Source: JABSQH01 sp039177505
Lineage (GTDB): Bacteria > Actinomycetota > Acidimicrobiia > Acidimicrobiales > Ilumatobacteraceae
Direction: 5' to 3'
Assembly: GCA_039177505.1 (NCBI GenBank)
Contig: JBCDFR010000002.1
Span: 103,435-167,434 of the forward strand
DNA length: 64,000 nt
Part shown: in pieces, positions 35,608-45,650 of the stretch
Numbering within the stretch: position 1 is the first letter of the stretch
Layout: each line of letters starts with the position of its first letter
Notes under the pieces: generated by a model
Told to the model about the DNA's origin: nothing
Databases searched by the model: none
What the model saw: only the letters and a program-made list of their open reading frames with translations
Translations under genes and position numbers: made by a program

Positions 35608-35725
35608 TTTCACCCCCGCAATGACCCACCGTTCCCCTACGCGTACCCAACAGCTCTCAGATCTACCGCGTCGAACAGCTCCGTCGAGGCTCTGGTCGCA
35701 GGGCTCGGCGGAGGTGCTGTCGAGC

Positions 35726-36415
35726 TCACACGAGCTGCGGCAGCAGCGCCGCCAACACGTCGTCAAGCTCGACGTGGGGCAGAGTCGCGTGCGGCGCAAG
35801 TGCTGCCAGCGGTGGGCGGTGGGCCGGGGCCAGCAGCTCGATCAACCGCTCTCGTTCGTCGCGTCGGTACCACGAACACTGCAGACGGGCGAAGGCTCGG
35901 GTCCGCCGTTGACTCATCCCGACGAGCTTGTGCCCGCCGAGGGTCAACTCGCCAGCGCCGAGGCCGTCGAAACACACCAGCCGCGACCACTCCGTCTCGA
36001 CGACGTCGACCTGTAACTGCGGATCGAGGTCCCGGTCGACGACGCGCAGTGCGTGCGCCAACCGCTCGCCCAACCATCGCATCGGTCGGTGAATGTCGGC
36101 GCCCCACCCGGGAGCACCGGCTGGAACAATCACATCGAACCATGCCGTGGTGTGCGGGTCGACGAGCACCGCGCCGCCACCGCTTCGCCGCCGAACGACA
36201 TCGACGTCGAGGTTGCGTGCCGCCACGTGGTCGACCACGTCGGATGACTGGCTCGACCCCAGCACCACTGCCGGTCGAGTTGGTTCCATGCGCCACACCG
36301 CCGCGGACGCCGGCGCTGCGGGCATCATGGAATGGAGCGCGCCGACGGAATCGGCGATGCGGTGAACGACGTACGGTGACGTGCTCAGGATGCCAGCGGC
36401 AGGTATGGCCGCCAC
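35726..36415 (-). CDS. Lipoate--protein ligase A-like protein
   Basis: A BPL/LplA-family protein. The substrate-loop motif is VVRRRSGGGAVLVDPHTTAW and the catalytic lysine lies in LTLGGHKLVGMSQRRTRAFA. It would attach or transfer lipoyl groups onto acyl-carrier domains of 2-oxo-acid dehydrogenases or glycine cleavage H protein; the activity may instead be octanoyl transfer. The accessory C-terminal LplA domain is missing. The start is uncertain: GTG 36415 gives 229 residues and overlaps the HNH gene by 31 bp. A frame open to 36565 would run far into HNH. It lies upstream of the mraZ promoter. Confidence 0.78.
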   Translation of the reverse strand: MAAIPAAGILSTSPYVVHRIADSVGALHSMMPAAPASAAVWRMEPTRPAVVLGSSQSSDVVDHVAARNLDVDVVRRRSGGGAVLVDPHTTAWFDVIVPAGAPGWGADIHRPMRWLGERLAHALRVVDRDLDPQLQVDVVETEWSRLVCFDGLGAGELTLGGHKLVGMSQRRTRAFARLQCSWYRRDERERLIELLAPAHRPPLAALAPHATLPHVELDDVLAALLPQLV

Positions 36416-36882
36416 GTGTCGGGGACCCCACTTACCGAGACCACCACCCAGGCCGTCGCTCGTGGAGCTCGGCACGGCCGCGCCAGTCGCATCCCGGCTT
36501 CGCCCGGTGTCCGGTCGCGTTTGGTCAGATTGCAGGGTCGGCAGGCGGCGGCGACGTTCTCCCACGTGTGGCCGCCACCGCGCGAGCGAGGCATGACGTG
36601 GTCGATCGAGTCGGCTCGCTCGCCACAGTATTGGCAGCGGTAGTCGTCGCGGGCGAACACCGCTCGCCGGGACAGCGCAGTCCGACGGATGTAGGGCACC
36701 TTGACCATATATCGCAGGCGGATCACCGATGGGCGGGGAACGGCAAGCGATGCAGACCGAATCACGCCGCCATCGTCTTCGAGCACGTCCGCCTTGTCGG
36801 CGAGCACGAGGCAGGTCGCCCGTCGCGCCGACACGACGCTGAGCGGCTCGTAGCTGGCGTTGAGAACGAGCGCGCTGTGCAT
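36385..36882 (-). CDS. HNH endonuclease-family protein
   Basis: A 165-residue protein with the actinobacterial HNH layout. The N terminus is SALVLNASYEPLSVVSARRA. The HNH core has two zinc-binding pairs, CQYCGE and CRPCN, flanking SIDHVMPRSRGGGHTWENVA, where Asp-His and Asn are the metal and catalytic residues. This family is widespread as a single chromosomal gene without a linked mobile element; its role is unknown. Here it lies 18 bp after an 84-residue protein gene. The C terminus overlaps the start of the lipoate ligase-like gene. Confidence 0.88.
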   Translation of the reverse strand: MHSALVLNASYEPLSVVSARRATCLVLADKADVLEDDGGVIRSASLAVPRPSVIRLRYMVKVPYIRRTALSRRAVFARDDYRCQYCGERADSIDHVMPRSRGGGHTWENVAAACRPCNLTKRDRTPGEAGMRLARPCRAPRATAWVVVSVSGVPDTWRPYLPLAS

Positions 36883-36900
36883 CGGCTCGACCCTACGAGG

Positions 36901-37155
36901 TCACCGGGAGGGGCGCTGTTCCAGTTCTCGGCACCATCGCAGGTAGTTCAGCACATCGTCGTCGTCGATACGTGGCTCGTCGCCGTATTGGGTGACGAGC
37001 CGGAACGCCAGGTAGTCGGCGGATGGAACGGGCAGATGCGGAGCCCGCTGCCACCAACGAGGTGGGGTCAGTCGCCTCCATTGCCGCACCGCCGTCGGCC
37101 ACAGCGAGGGATGCCGGGCGACCACGGCTCCCGCACGAACGAACGCCCGCGTCAT
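36901..37155 (-). CDS. Small conserved actinobacterial protein of unknown function
   Basis: An 84-residue basic protein, RHPSLWPTAVRQWRRLTP then WWQRAPHLPVPSADYLAFRL and DDDVLNYLRWCRELEQ. I recall similar short Trp/Arg-rich proteins across actinobacteria (a helix, a Trp-rich loop, the xxYLxFRLxTxYG strand, and a final YLxWCR helix), but no function is known. There is no signal peptide or membrane helix. It lies just ahead of the HNH gene and 72 bp after the acyl-CoA dehydrogenase gene. Confidence 0.8.
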   Translation of the reverse strand: MTRAFVRAGAVVARHPSLWPTAVRQWRRLTPPRWWQRAPHLPVPSADYLAFRLVTQYGDEPRIDDDDVLNYLRWCRELEQRPSR

Positions 37156-37227
37156 CGGCGGTCCAACATCAACACGCTCCGGCTTTCAGTCAGGGCCGGC
37201 CAATCATTAAGCGTCAGGCCGAGCCAG

Positions 37228-38448
37228 TCATTGCGGCCGCGGCTCTTTGGGCAGACCGAGGATCATCTCGCCGATGATGTTGCGCTGGATCTGCGACGAC
37301 CCGGCGTAGATGGTGCCGGCACGGGCATTGAGGAACACCGTGTCCCACGATCCCGACGTGTTCGCCGCGCCCGGATCGTCGGTCTGGAACGCCGACGACG
37401 GCGGCCGTCCTTCGATGACGAGCGCGTCGGCTCCGAGAATGTCGACCGCGAGTTCGGTGACCTTTTTGTGGTACTCGCTCCAGAACAGTTTGGAGATCGC
37501 GCCATCTGGCCCGGGGTGGTGGCCGGCGAGGAACTGGGTCAACGTCCGGTACCCGAGAAACTTCATCACTTCGACCTGCGAATAGCACCATGCCAGACGT
37601 TGGCGGATGACCGGATCGTCGGCGACGCCGCGTTCTGCGGCCATCTCGAGGAGCCGGTCGAGCTCAGCTTTGAAGCGGATCGGGCCGGTCGCAGCCGCCT
37701 CGCCACGCTCGAACCCGAGCAAGGACATGGCTACCGCCCACCCGTTGTTCATGCCTCCGACGACGTTCTCTTTCGGACAGCGTGCGTCGGTGTAGAACAC
37801 CTCGTTGAATTCCGAGTCACCGGAGATCATCTTGATCGGCCGCACCTCGATACCGGGCTGATCCATCGACACGAGCAGGAAACTGATGCCCTTGTGCTTC
37901 GGCGCATCGGGGTCGGTCCGGGCGAGGGTGAAGATGTGATCCGCCAGGTGACCCGCTGAGGTCCAGATCTTCTGCCCGTTGAGCACCCACTCATCGCCGT
38001 CGAGTTCGGCCTTGAGGCCCACGTTGCCGAGGTCGGATCCGGCGTCGGGCTCGGAGTAGCCCTGACACCAGAGGTCTTCTCCCGACAGGATGCGCGGCAG
38101 GTAGTGCTTCTTTTGCTCTTCGCTCCCCCACAGCAGCAACGTGTTTCCCAGCATCTGGATGCCGAACACGTCGTTGGGGCCGCCGGAAGGTACCCCGGCC
38201 TTGGCGAACTCTTCAGCGAGTATCACCTGCTCGGTGGCGCTCAGCCCGGCGCCGCCGTACTCCGCGGGCCAACCCGGGGCGAGATAGTTGGCTTCGTACA
38301 GGGTCGATCGCCACTCCTGCATGAACGCCACAGCATCGTCGCTGTCCAGCGCGCCGATTCCCTGCCAGTTCGACGGCAGTTTCTCAGCGAGGAACGCTTG
38401 CACCTTCTCGCGGTAGGCCTCGGCTTCAGAAGAGTACGTCGGCTGCAT
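37228..38448 (-). CDS. Acyl-CoA dehydrogenase
   Basis: The 406-residue flavoenzyme has all three ACAD domains. The middle domain shows CQGYSEPDAGSDLGNVGLKA and VLNGQKIWTSAGHLADHIF (FAD/substrate site). The C-terminal domain ends LNARAGTIYAGSSQIQRNII, the usual FAD-contact signature. It oxidises an acyl-CoA to the 2,3-enoyl-CoA. Close actinobacterial relatives act in fatty acid or sterol side-chain catabolism, but the substrate cannot be read here. The catalytic base was not located with certainty. It is separated from the ROK-like gene by 23 bp, on the same strand. Confidence 0.93.
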   Translation of the reverse strand: MQPTYSSEAEAYREKVQAFLAEKLPSNWQGIGALDSDDAVAFMQEWRSTLYEANYLAPGWPAEYGGAGLSATEQVILAEEFAKAGVPSGGPNDVFGIQMLGNTLLLWGSEEQKKHYLPRILSGEDLWCQGYSEPDAGSDLGNVGLKAELDGDEWVLNGQKIWTSAGHLADHIFTLARTDPDAPKHKGISFLLVSMDQPGIEVRPIKMISGDSEFNEVFYTDARCPKENVVGGMNNGWAVAMSLLGFERGEAAATGPIRFKAELDRLLEMAAERGVADDPVIRQRLAWCYSQVEVMKFLGYRTLTQFLAGHHPGPDGAISKLFWSEYHKKVTELAVDILGADALVIEGRPPSSAFQTDDPGAANTSGSWDTVFLNARAGTIYAGSSQIQRNIIGEMILGLPKEPRPQ

Positions 38449-38471
38449 GCCGACAGCGTACCCGTCGCGGG

Positions 38472-39326
38472 TTACTCAGCGGTATCCGCCACCGCGGCGG
38501 CGGCCACGATCGACGCGACGGCGGGATCGAAGGGCACCACCTCGGTTCCCGCCGACGGCGACCGCACTACGAGCTCGCGGCGAGCAGCGTCGAAAAGAGC
38601 CGGCCCGAACGTCGCGGCGACACCACCGCCGACCGCCACGCGACCGACGTCGACCATGGCGGCGAGATTGCTGATCGCCCGGCCGAGCATGATGCCAGCT
38701 CGCTCGATCGTGGCAGGTGTCGCCCGCTGCAGCGGTCGGTTGATCTCTGCTTCCAGCGCAGGTGCCGACACGTACGGATGCAAACATCCGCGTGCTCCGC
38801 AGTGGCACTCCACCCCGTCGGGATCGACCGTGACGTGGCCAATGGCCCCGGCGTTGCCGTGATGGCCACGCAATCGGCGTCCGCCCACGACCGTCGCACC
38901 GTCAACACCGGCGTCGAGCAACACCAGCAGCATTCCGGATTCCGCAGCGATCGCAGCAGCCGCGGGATCGCGGTCCAACTCCGCATTGAGCGCCGCACCA
39001 GCGTTCGAGTCGAGCTGGGTCGGCAACCCGCAGAGTTCTTCGAGTCGGGGGCCGAGTGCGAAGCTATTCCACGCCGGGATACCCGAAGGGGACGCAGCAC
39101 CCGAGCGGTAGTCGACCGGCCCGGCGCAACTGACACCGATGCGGTCGGGACGTTGAGCGTTCTCTGGTGTCGCCGCCATCACTCGCTCGACCAGACCAGC
39201 GAGCGTGCGCCACACGTCGCGTACCGGAGTAGCCACGCGGTCGCGCACCACGACATGTCCGTCGTCGACGAGACCCGCTGACAGCCGATCGGCACCCACC
39301 ACGACGCCGATCGCCGGAGAACTCAT
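38472..39326 (-). CDS. ROK-family protein with degenerate ATP site
   Basis: A 284-residue protein with the ROK fold and its zinc motif ECHCGARGCLHPYVSAPAL (Cys-x-Cys-G-x-x-G-Cys). The N-terminal phosphate-binding motif, normally DxGGTK, reads IGVVVGADRLSAGLVDDG. The second phosphate motif (GTGIGGG in sugar kinases) reads LDAGVDGATVVGG. The catalytic aspartate is probably kept in QLDSNAGAALNAELD. It may be a weak kinase, an epimerase-type relative, or a sugar sensor. The start at ATG 39326 is supported by the ROK N terminus; it is divergent from moxR across 55 bp. Confidence 0.75.
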   Translation of the reverse strand: MSSPAIGVVVGADRLSAGLVDDGHVVVRDRVATPVRDVWRTLAGLVERVMAATPENAQRPDRIGVSCAGPVDYRSGAASPSGIPAWNSFALGPRLEELCGLPTQLDSNAGAALNAELDRDPAAAAIAAESGMLLVLLDAGVDGATVVGGRRLRGHHGNAGAIGHVTVDPDGVECHCGARGCLHPYVSAPALEAEINRPLQRATPATIERAGIMLGRAISNLAAMVDVGRVAVGGGVAATFGPALFDAARRELVVRSPSAGTEVVPFDPAVASIVAAAAVADTAE

Positions 39327-39381
39327 CGGAAACGAAGGTACCGCCGATCCGACGTCGTGCGAATCGCGGTCTACGCTCGCG

Positions 39382-40362
<981 letters not shown>

Positions 40363-40384
40363 ACGCGATGCGAGAGCGGACGCG

Positions 40385-41575
40385 ATGACGCGGCAAGGGC
40401 TTGTCGGTGTGTTCGCCGGCGTGATCGCAGTGCTCGTGGGCCGTGTGTTCGGCGTGATCGAGCTGTATGTAATCGGATCGGCGTTCATCACGGCCGCATT
40501 GTTCTCCGGACTCTACGTGCTGCTCCGCCATCCCCGCCTGAGAGTCACACGGTGGGTGCATCCGAGTCTGTTGGTCGCCGGCGATACGGGTCGGGTCGAC
40601 GTACACATCGCCCATGGCGGTGCGCTGCCGACGCCGCGGGTCGAACTCACCGACGCGATCCACCGTTCGAACGCGCCCGATCAACGGGCACGTCTAGCAG
40701 TCGGGCCGATCCGCCGACGGTCCGCCGCGTCGGCTGGGTATCAGCTACCGACCACCTCACGAGGCGTCATCTCCGTCGGGCCACTGGTCATCGAGACCCG
40801 CGATCCACTCGGAATGGCCCGCCGTCGTTCGGTGGTCGCCGGTAACGACGACGTCATCGTGGCCCCGCGCTCGTTTGCGGTATCGATGCCGCGCCTCGGC
40901 CACGGGGTGCTCGGCAACCACCTCCTGCAGCGATCGCAACGTCTCGGGCCAGGCGAGTTCCACAGCTTGCGCGAGTACGTCGAGGGCGACGAACCGCGCG
41001 CGATCCACTGGAAGGCCAGCGCCCGTAGCGAGAATCTCATCGTTAAGCAGCACACAACCGAGGGGTTGCGGCGCGTCACGATCGTGCTCGACACCGACGC
41101 CCGTTCGTACCGCGACGAGGCCGGTTTCGAACGCTCGGTGACCGTGGCGGCCAGTCTCGTGAACAGCGCCGACCGAGCCGCGTTGACCACACGTTTCGTC
41201 ACCGCGCCCGACATCGACCTGCGCGGTCCCGATGTGGCGTCGCACACCCTTCGGCTGCTGGCACGTGTCGAGACGTCATCGGTAGCACTCCGCGCCCTCG
41301 ACCGCGATCCTGGCGAGGGCCTGGGATTGCTCGTGGTGATCTCGGGCTCCGTGCGCGGTTCGGCGTGGCGGTCGGCACAAGCGGTGATCGATCCGACCCT
41401 CACAGCGATCCCGGTGTTCACCGAGGAGCCGCCACCCGTTTCGCTCGGTGTGGCCGCCCGCACCGACGATGAGTTCGTGCGTCGCTGGGAGCGACTTGCG
41501 GGCGGTGAGCGCCTCGACGTACGCGCCACACTCGCCGAGACGGACGCCGCAACCACGATCGGGGCAGCGCCATGA
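40385..41575 (+). CDS. DUF58-domain membrane protein
   Basis: A 396-residue protein with two N-terminal hydrophobic helices (~5-20 and 25-45) and a DUF58 domain. Its signature is FHSLREYVEGDEPRAIHWKA, followed by SARSENLIVKQ and a von Willebrand A-like region (VTIVLDTDARSYRDEAGFE). DUF58 proteins are regular MoxR partners. It starts at ATG 40385, 22 bp after moxR, and its stop overlaps the next start by four bases. Function of the set is unknown, though a membrane or cell-envelope role is likely. Confidence 0.92.
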   Translation: MTRQGLVGVFAGVIAVLVGRVFGVIELYVIGSAFITAALFSGLYVLLRHPRLRVTRWVHPSLLVAGDTGRVDVHIAHGGALPTPRVELTDAIHRSNAPDQRARLAVGPIRRRSAASAGYQLPTTSRGVISVGPLVIETRDPLGMARRRSVVAGNDDVIVAPRSFAVSMPRLGHGVLGNHLLQRSQRLGPGEFHSLREYVEGDEPRAIHWKASARSENLIVKQHTTEGLRRVTIVLDTDARSYRDEAGFERSVTVAASLVNSADRAALTTRFVTAPDIDLRGPDVASHTLRLLARVETSSVALRALDRDPGEGLGLLVVISGSVRGSAWRSAQAVIDPTLTAIPVFTEEPPPVSLGVAARTDDEFVRRWERLAGGERLDVRATLAETDAATTIGAAP

Positions 41576-43800
41576 CCACGGCGACCAACACACGACCCGC
41601 TCTGGCCGCCGATGTCGGCGCAACCGCAGCACTGACGTTGTTCTCGTTGGCGGTGGCCGCGGGGTTCGCGCGGGTGTTCTCCGATTGGGAGTTCTTCGCT
41701 CCGCTGGCGTGGATCGTCGTGATTGGACACGGCGCCGGGCTCGTGCTCCGCCGACGTGAGGTCCCGGCGTGGCTGGCGGTGCCACTCACCGCAGTAATCC
41801 TCGTGTGGGCTGCCTCGCTGTTGTTCTACCGCGACACGACCACATGGTTCTTGCCCACGAGCGAGACCTGGGGTCTGTTCCGTTCAGAAGTCGACTTGGT
41901 GCGCGACCAGTTTCGCATCGCCGTAGCTCCCGTGCTCTTCGGCGCAGGTTGGGATGCGCTCGCAGCGGTCGGCATGATCTTGGCGGTACTCCTCGCCGAT
42001 GTGTTCGCCTTCCGCGCCTACGCCCGCGCCGAGGCGCTGGTTCCCGGTGGCGTGCTGTTCGTGTTCGTCGCGGCGCTCGGTGACGACCGCTTACGAATCG
42101 CATTGACCGCGGCGCTTGTAGCCAGCGGCGTCGTCGCCACGATCGTGCTGCGCGCCTACCACGCGCCGGTGCGTACACCGCTGCGTCTGGCGACGCCGAT
42201 CGCCATCGTCGCCGCCACCGCCGTGGCCCTCGGCGCCGGCGTACTCGGCCCGCGGCTGCCCGGCGCCGAGGCAGAAGCGCTGTACGACACACGGACCGGT
42301 GGGGGTGGCGTGACACAGGTGGTCAGCCCCCTCGTCGACATCCGTTCGCGGCTGACCAATCGCGGAGACAATGAAATGTTCGTCGTGCGCACCGAGAACG
42401 AGTCGTATTGGCGGTCGTCAGCCCTCCCCGAGTTCGATGGCCAGTTGTGGGGCCTGCCTGAACGCGACCTCCAGTCGACCGACAGCGACCTCGCCCGCGG
42501 GCGGCCCGGCTCGATCGAGATGCGCCACCAGGTACAGATCTCCGATCTCGGCGGGCAGTTGGTCCCTGCCGCGCCCGACCCCATCGAGGCGACGGGACCC
42601 GGCGATCTCCGCTGGAATCCCGATACCTCGACGATCGTCACCGACGAACTCGAGCGCGGCGATGTGTTCGAGTTCGTCTCGGCGTCACCGCGGTTCGACC
42701 CGGCCGTGCTGCAGGCGGCGACGTCTGTCGCTCCCCCCGATCCGATCTACGTCGAACTACCCGACGATCTGCCCGCTGTGGTCGAAGAACAGGCGCGCGC
42801 GGTGACCGCCGGCGCGACATCGTCGTTCGACGCAGCTCGCCGATTGCAGGACTGGTTCCAATCCGAGTTCGACTATTCACTCGAGGTCCAAGCCGGACAC
42901 GACGGCGACGCCATCGAGAGCTTCCTACGCGAACGGGTCGGGTACTGCGAGCAGTTCTCGGGAACGTACGCGGCGATGATGCGCTCGCTCGGAATTCCAG
43001 CGCGGGTCGCGGTGGGCTTCACTCCGGGCCTGCTGCAGCCGGACGGCTCGTACTCCGTGCTCGGCAGGAACGCTCATGCATGGCCTGAGGTGTGGTTCGA
43101 CGATCTCGGATGGGTCGCCTTCGAGCCGACACCGGGGCGCGGCGCGCCTGGGGCCGAGAACTACACCGGCCAGCCGGTACAGCAGGACACGACTCCTCCT
43201 CCGCTGGCCGATGGCAGCGACGAACAAAGCAGCGCACCGTCGACGACGGCCCCGCTCAATCTGCCCCCGGAGGACTTCACCGAGTTCGATCCACAGCTCA
43301 ACCTGCCCGACTTCGAGCAGAATCAAGACCTCGGTGTGCCGGTCGGCGCCGACGAGGGCGACAGCTCTGGTGGGCCATCGTGGTGGGCGATCCTTGTTGC
43401 CGTGCTGGCTGTGGTGGGCATCGCCCCGGCGGTGATCCGGCGGATTCGCCGGCGGGCCGAGGGCACCGATCCCCTGTCACGCCTCGGCGTCTTGTGGGAG
43501 CGTTCTCTCGACGCCGTCCACGATGTGGGTGTCATTGCGCAATCGACGGCGACGCCCCTCGAGGTCGCCGATGCGACCAATGCCGCATTCCCGATTGCCG
43601 CTCGGCCGTTCCGGGCTCTGGCCGAAGCGGTCACCGAGGCAACGTATGCCGCCTCGGGTGCCGCCGGCATGGACGAGGTCGGCGCCTACGGCACGAGCGA
43701 GCTTCGCCAGTGCGCCACGTGGACCCACCAGGTCGAACGGGCGGTCAACGACACCATCGGTCTCCGCGCTCGTCTGCGCCGCTACTTCACCCGCTGGTAG
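41572..43800 (+). CDS. Transglutaminase-like membrane protein (TgpA type)
   Basis: A 742-residue protein with six or so N-terminal membrane helices (to ~residue 220), an extracytoplasmic domain, and a transglutaminase core. The catalytic Cys459 lies in VGYCEQFSGTYAAMMRSLG and His502 in NAHAWPEVWFDDLGW, with the Asp just after. One more membrane helix lies near 605-625 (WWAILVAVLAVVGIAPAV), with a cytoplasmic tail resembling DUF4129. It is coupled to the DUF58 gene by ATGA. Relatives are peptidase- or crosslinking-type enzymes with unknown substrates. Confidence 0.92.
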   Translation: MTTATNTRPALAADVGATAALTLFSLAVAAGFARVFSDWEFFAPLAWIVVIGHGAGLVLRRREVPAWLAVPLTAVILVWAASLLFYRDTTTWFLPTSETWGLFRSEVDLVRDQFRIAVAPVLFGAGWDALAAVGMILAVLLADVFAFRAYARAEALVPGGVLFVFVAALGDDRLRIALTAALVASGVVATIVLRAYHAPVRTPLRLATPIAIVAATAVALGAGVLGPRLPGAEAEALYDTRTGGGGVTQVVSPLVDIRSRLTNRGDNEMFVVRTENESYWRSSALPEFDGQLWGLPERDLQSTDSDLARGRPGSIEMRHQVQISDLGGQLVPAAPDPIEATGPGDLRWNPDTSTIVTDELERGDVFEFVSASPRFDPAVLQAATSVAPPDPIYVELPDDLPAVVEEQARAVTAGATSSFDAARRLQDWFQSEFDYSLEVQAGHDGDAIESFLRERVGYCEQFSGTYAAMMRSLGIPARVAVGFTPGLLQPDGSYSVLGRNAHAWPEVWFDDLGWVAFEPTPGRGAPGAENYTGQPVQQDTTPPPLADGSDEQSSAPSTTAPLNLPPEDFTEFDPQLNLPDFEQNQDLGVPVGADEGDSSGGPSWWAILVAVLAVVGIAPAVIRRIRRRAEGTDPLSRLGVLWERSLDAVHDVGVIAQSTATPLEVADATNAAFPIAARPFRALAEAVTEATYAASGAAGMDEVGAYGTSELRQCATWTHQVERAVNDTIGLRARLRRYFTRW

Positions 43801-43830
43801 TACCGCTGCCGGATCGCGTCGGCGAGCCGA

Positions 43831-45054
43831 TCAGACTCGCTCGATGATGATGGCCGGAGCCATGCCGCCGCCAGCGCACATCGTGATCAGCGCAACCTGC
43901 TTGTCCTGACGTTCGAGTTCGTCGAGCGCCGTCCCGATGAGGATTGCCCCGGTCGCTCCGATCGGGTGTCCGAGCGCGATCGCTCCGCCATTCACGTTGA
44001 CCTTTGATCGGTCGAGATCGAGGTCGCGCTGGAACTTCTCCGACACCACGGCGAAGGCCTCGTTCACCTCGAAGAGATCGATGTCGTCGACGGTCATCCC
44101 CGCCTTGTCGAGCACCTTGCGTGCCGACGGCACCGGCGCGTTGAGCATCAGCGTCGGATCGTCGCCCATGTTTCCAGCGGCGACGACTCGGGCGCGCGGC
44201 TGCAGCCCATGCGCGGCCGCATAGCCGGCCGACGCCCAGAGGATCGCGGCCGCGCCATCGACGACGCCGGAGCTGCTACCAGCGTGGTGTACGTGTTCGA
44301 TGTCCAGATCCGGGTACCGCGCATTGATCTGCTCGCGAAACGTCAGCGACTCGTCGCTATACCGATAGTCGGCAACGGCAGGGAAGCTGGGCGGCAAGCC
44401 AGCAAGCGACTCGGCGGTTGTCCCCGGTCGCGGGAACTGCTCGCGATCCAGTGCGACCGTGCCGTCGAGGTTGTGCACCGGGATCACGCTGCGGTCGAAA
44501 CGTCCCTCCTTGATGGCCACGTCGGCACGCGCCTGTGACTCTGCAGCGAGCTCGTCGAGAGCGCCGCGATCGATCCCTTCGAGCGTCGCGATCGCGTCGG
44601 CACACACACCTTGATGCGACTGCGGGTGCAGTTCTTGCAAGTGCGGGTTGCCGGCCCCCATCGGCAGCATGCCGGTCTTCGGAAGCGACATCATCTCGGT
44701 GCCGCCCGACACCACCAGGTCTTCCATGCCCGACATCACGGTGGCTGCGGCAAGGTTGGCGCTGGTGATCCCCGATCCGCAGAAACGATCAAGGGTGACG
44801 CCGCTGGCCGTGATCTCGTAGCCGGCGTCGAGCGCCGACATCCGCCCGAGGTCGCCGCCCTGCTCGTTGACCTGCGCGCTCGTCCCCCAGATGACGTCGT
44901 CGACGTCTGCGGTGTCGATGTCGTTGCGATCGCGCACCGCTTCGAGCACCGTCCGGCCGAGGTGACCGGGGTGTAAATGGGCGAGCGCGCCCTTGCCTTG
45001 CTTGCCGATGCCCCGCGGGGTGCGACAAGCGTCGATGATGTATGCCTCGGCCAT
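43831..45054 (-). CDS. Acetyl-CoA C-acetyltransferase (thiolase)
   Basis: A 407-residue thiolase. The nucleophile is Cys92 (TLDRFCGSGITSAN). His363 lies in GGAIALGHPIGATGAIL, and the second catalytic Cys393 is in CAGGGMAPA. It cleaves 3-ketoacyl-CoA or condenses acetyl-CoA; size and ends fit the degradative FadA type. It converges with the transglutaminase gene (30 bp gap). Upstream lies a 154-bp gap with a tandem 14-bp repeat close to the start, which may be an operator. The acyl-CoA dehydrogenase gene is about 6 kb away and probably separate. Confidence 0.95.
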   Translation of the reverse strand: MAEAYIIDACRTPRGIGKQGKGALAHLHPGHLGRTVLEAVRDRNDIDTADVDDVIWGTSAQVNEQGGDLGRMSALDAGYEITASGVTLDRFCGSGITSANLAAATVMSGMEDLVVSGGTEMMSLPKTGMLPMGAGNPHLQELHPQSHQGVCADAIATLEGIDRGALDELAAESQARADVAIKEGRFDRSVIPVHNLDGTVALDREQFPRPGTTAESLAGLPPSFPAVADYRYSDESLTFREQINARYPDLDIEHVHHAGSSSGVVDGAAAILWASAGYAAAHGLQPRARVVAAGNMGDDPTLMLNAPVPSARKVLDKAGMTVDDIDLFEVNEAFAVVSEKFQRDLDLDRSKVNVNGGAIALGHPIGATGAILIGTALDELERQDKQVALITMCAGGGMAPAIIIERV

Positions 45055-45063
45055 GGTTCAACC

Positions 45064-45091
45064 TGTCTGAGTGCGAGTGTCTTAGTGCGAG
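45064..45091 (-). repeat. Tandem 14-bp direct repeat just upstream of thiolase
   Basis: On the plus strand TGTCTGAGTGCGAG (45064-45077) is followed directly by TGTCTTAGTGCGAG (45078-45091), one mismatch in 14. It ends nine bases before the thiolase ATG. On the minus strand a TAAGAC within it could be a -10 with TCGACC about 16 bp upstream, so the repeats would cover the transcription start. No known regulator's box matches, to my recollection. The remainder of the 45055-45208 gap shows nothing. Confidence 0.55.
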
Positions 45092-45208
45092 CGGTTCAGC
45101 GGTCGACGCTAGTGGTCTGACGTGGGTGCGATCGCAGTCAGCCGTTGCCCACGCTCCCGCTCGGCGGCGCCGGGGTGGTCAGCCGGAACGGGCCGATGAC
45201 GACGTGCG

Positions 45209-45538
45209 TCAGTCGTCGTCGCTCGGCGTACCAGACGGGCGACGACCGCTGAGCCACGCCGAGATCGGCAACTGGCCGAGCCGTTCGCGGCCGAGCAGCC
45301 GCAGCTCTGCTTCGAGCAGAACCGCCATCGTGAGCACGAGAACGAAACCAACGAAGGCGACGACGAAGTTGATCGCCAAGCCCCCGATCGTGATGACGAG
45401 GCCCGCGAGCAGTCCGAGAACGAGCATCGCGGAGCGACGCCTCGACACGCGGTAACCGCGGTGCGAGAACGCCGGGTCCTGTTCGAGCTCTTGCTCGATC
45501 TGCCGCAGGATGCGCTGTTCGTCTTCGGAAAGCGGCAC
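45209..45538 (-). CDS. DUF3040 membrane protein
   Basis: The 109-residue protein begins with the DUF3040 signature PLSEDEQRILRQIEQELEQDPAF, split across the start of the family (PLSEDEQRILRQIEQ then ELEQDPAF), and has two membrane helices (~36-54 and 57-76). I chose GTG 45538 to match the family start; the frame opens further to 45601 without homology. DUF3040 proteins are small, common in actinobacteria, and lack a known function. It is divergent from the Eis-like gene over 112 bp. Confidence 0.85.
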   Translation of the reverse strand: MPLSEDEQRILRQIEQELEQDPAFSHRGYRVSRRRSAMLVLGLLAGLVITIGGLAINFVVAFVGFVLVLTMAVLLEAELRLLGRERLGQLPISAWLSGRRPSGTPSDDD

Positions 45539-45650
45539 GACGCCATCATCGCATGGTTTCCGGCGATCCTCAACGCGGCGCCGCCGAAACCCCGCCACCA
45601 TGGTCAGAATTCACGTTCGACCGCTGCAACCGAACTGTCACACTTGTGCA

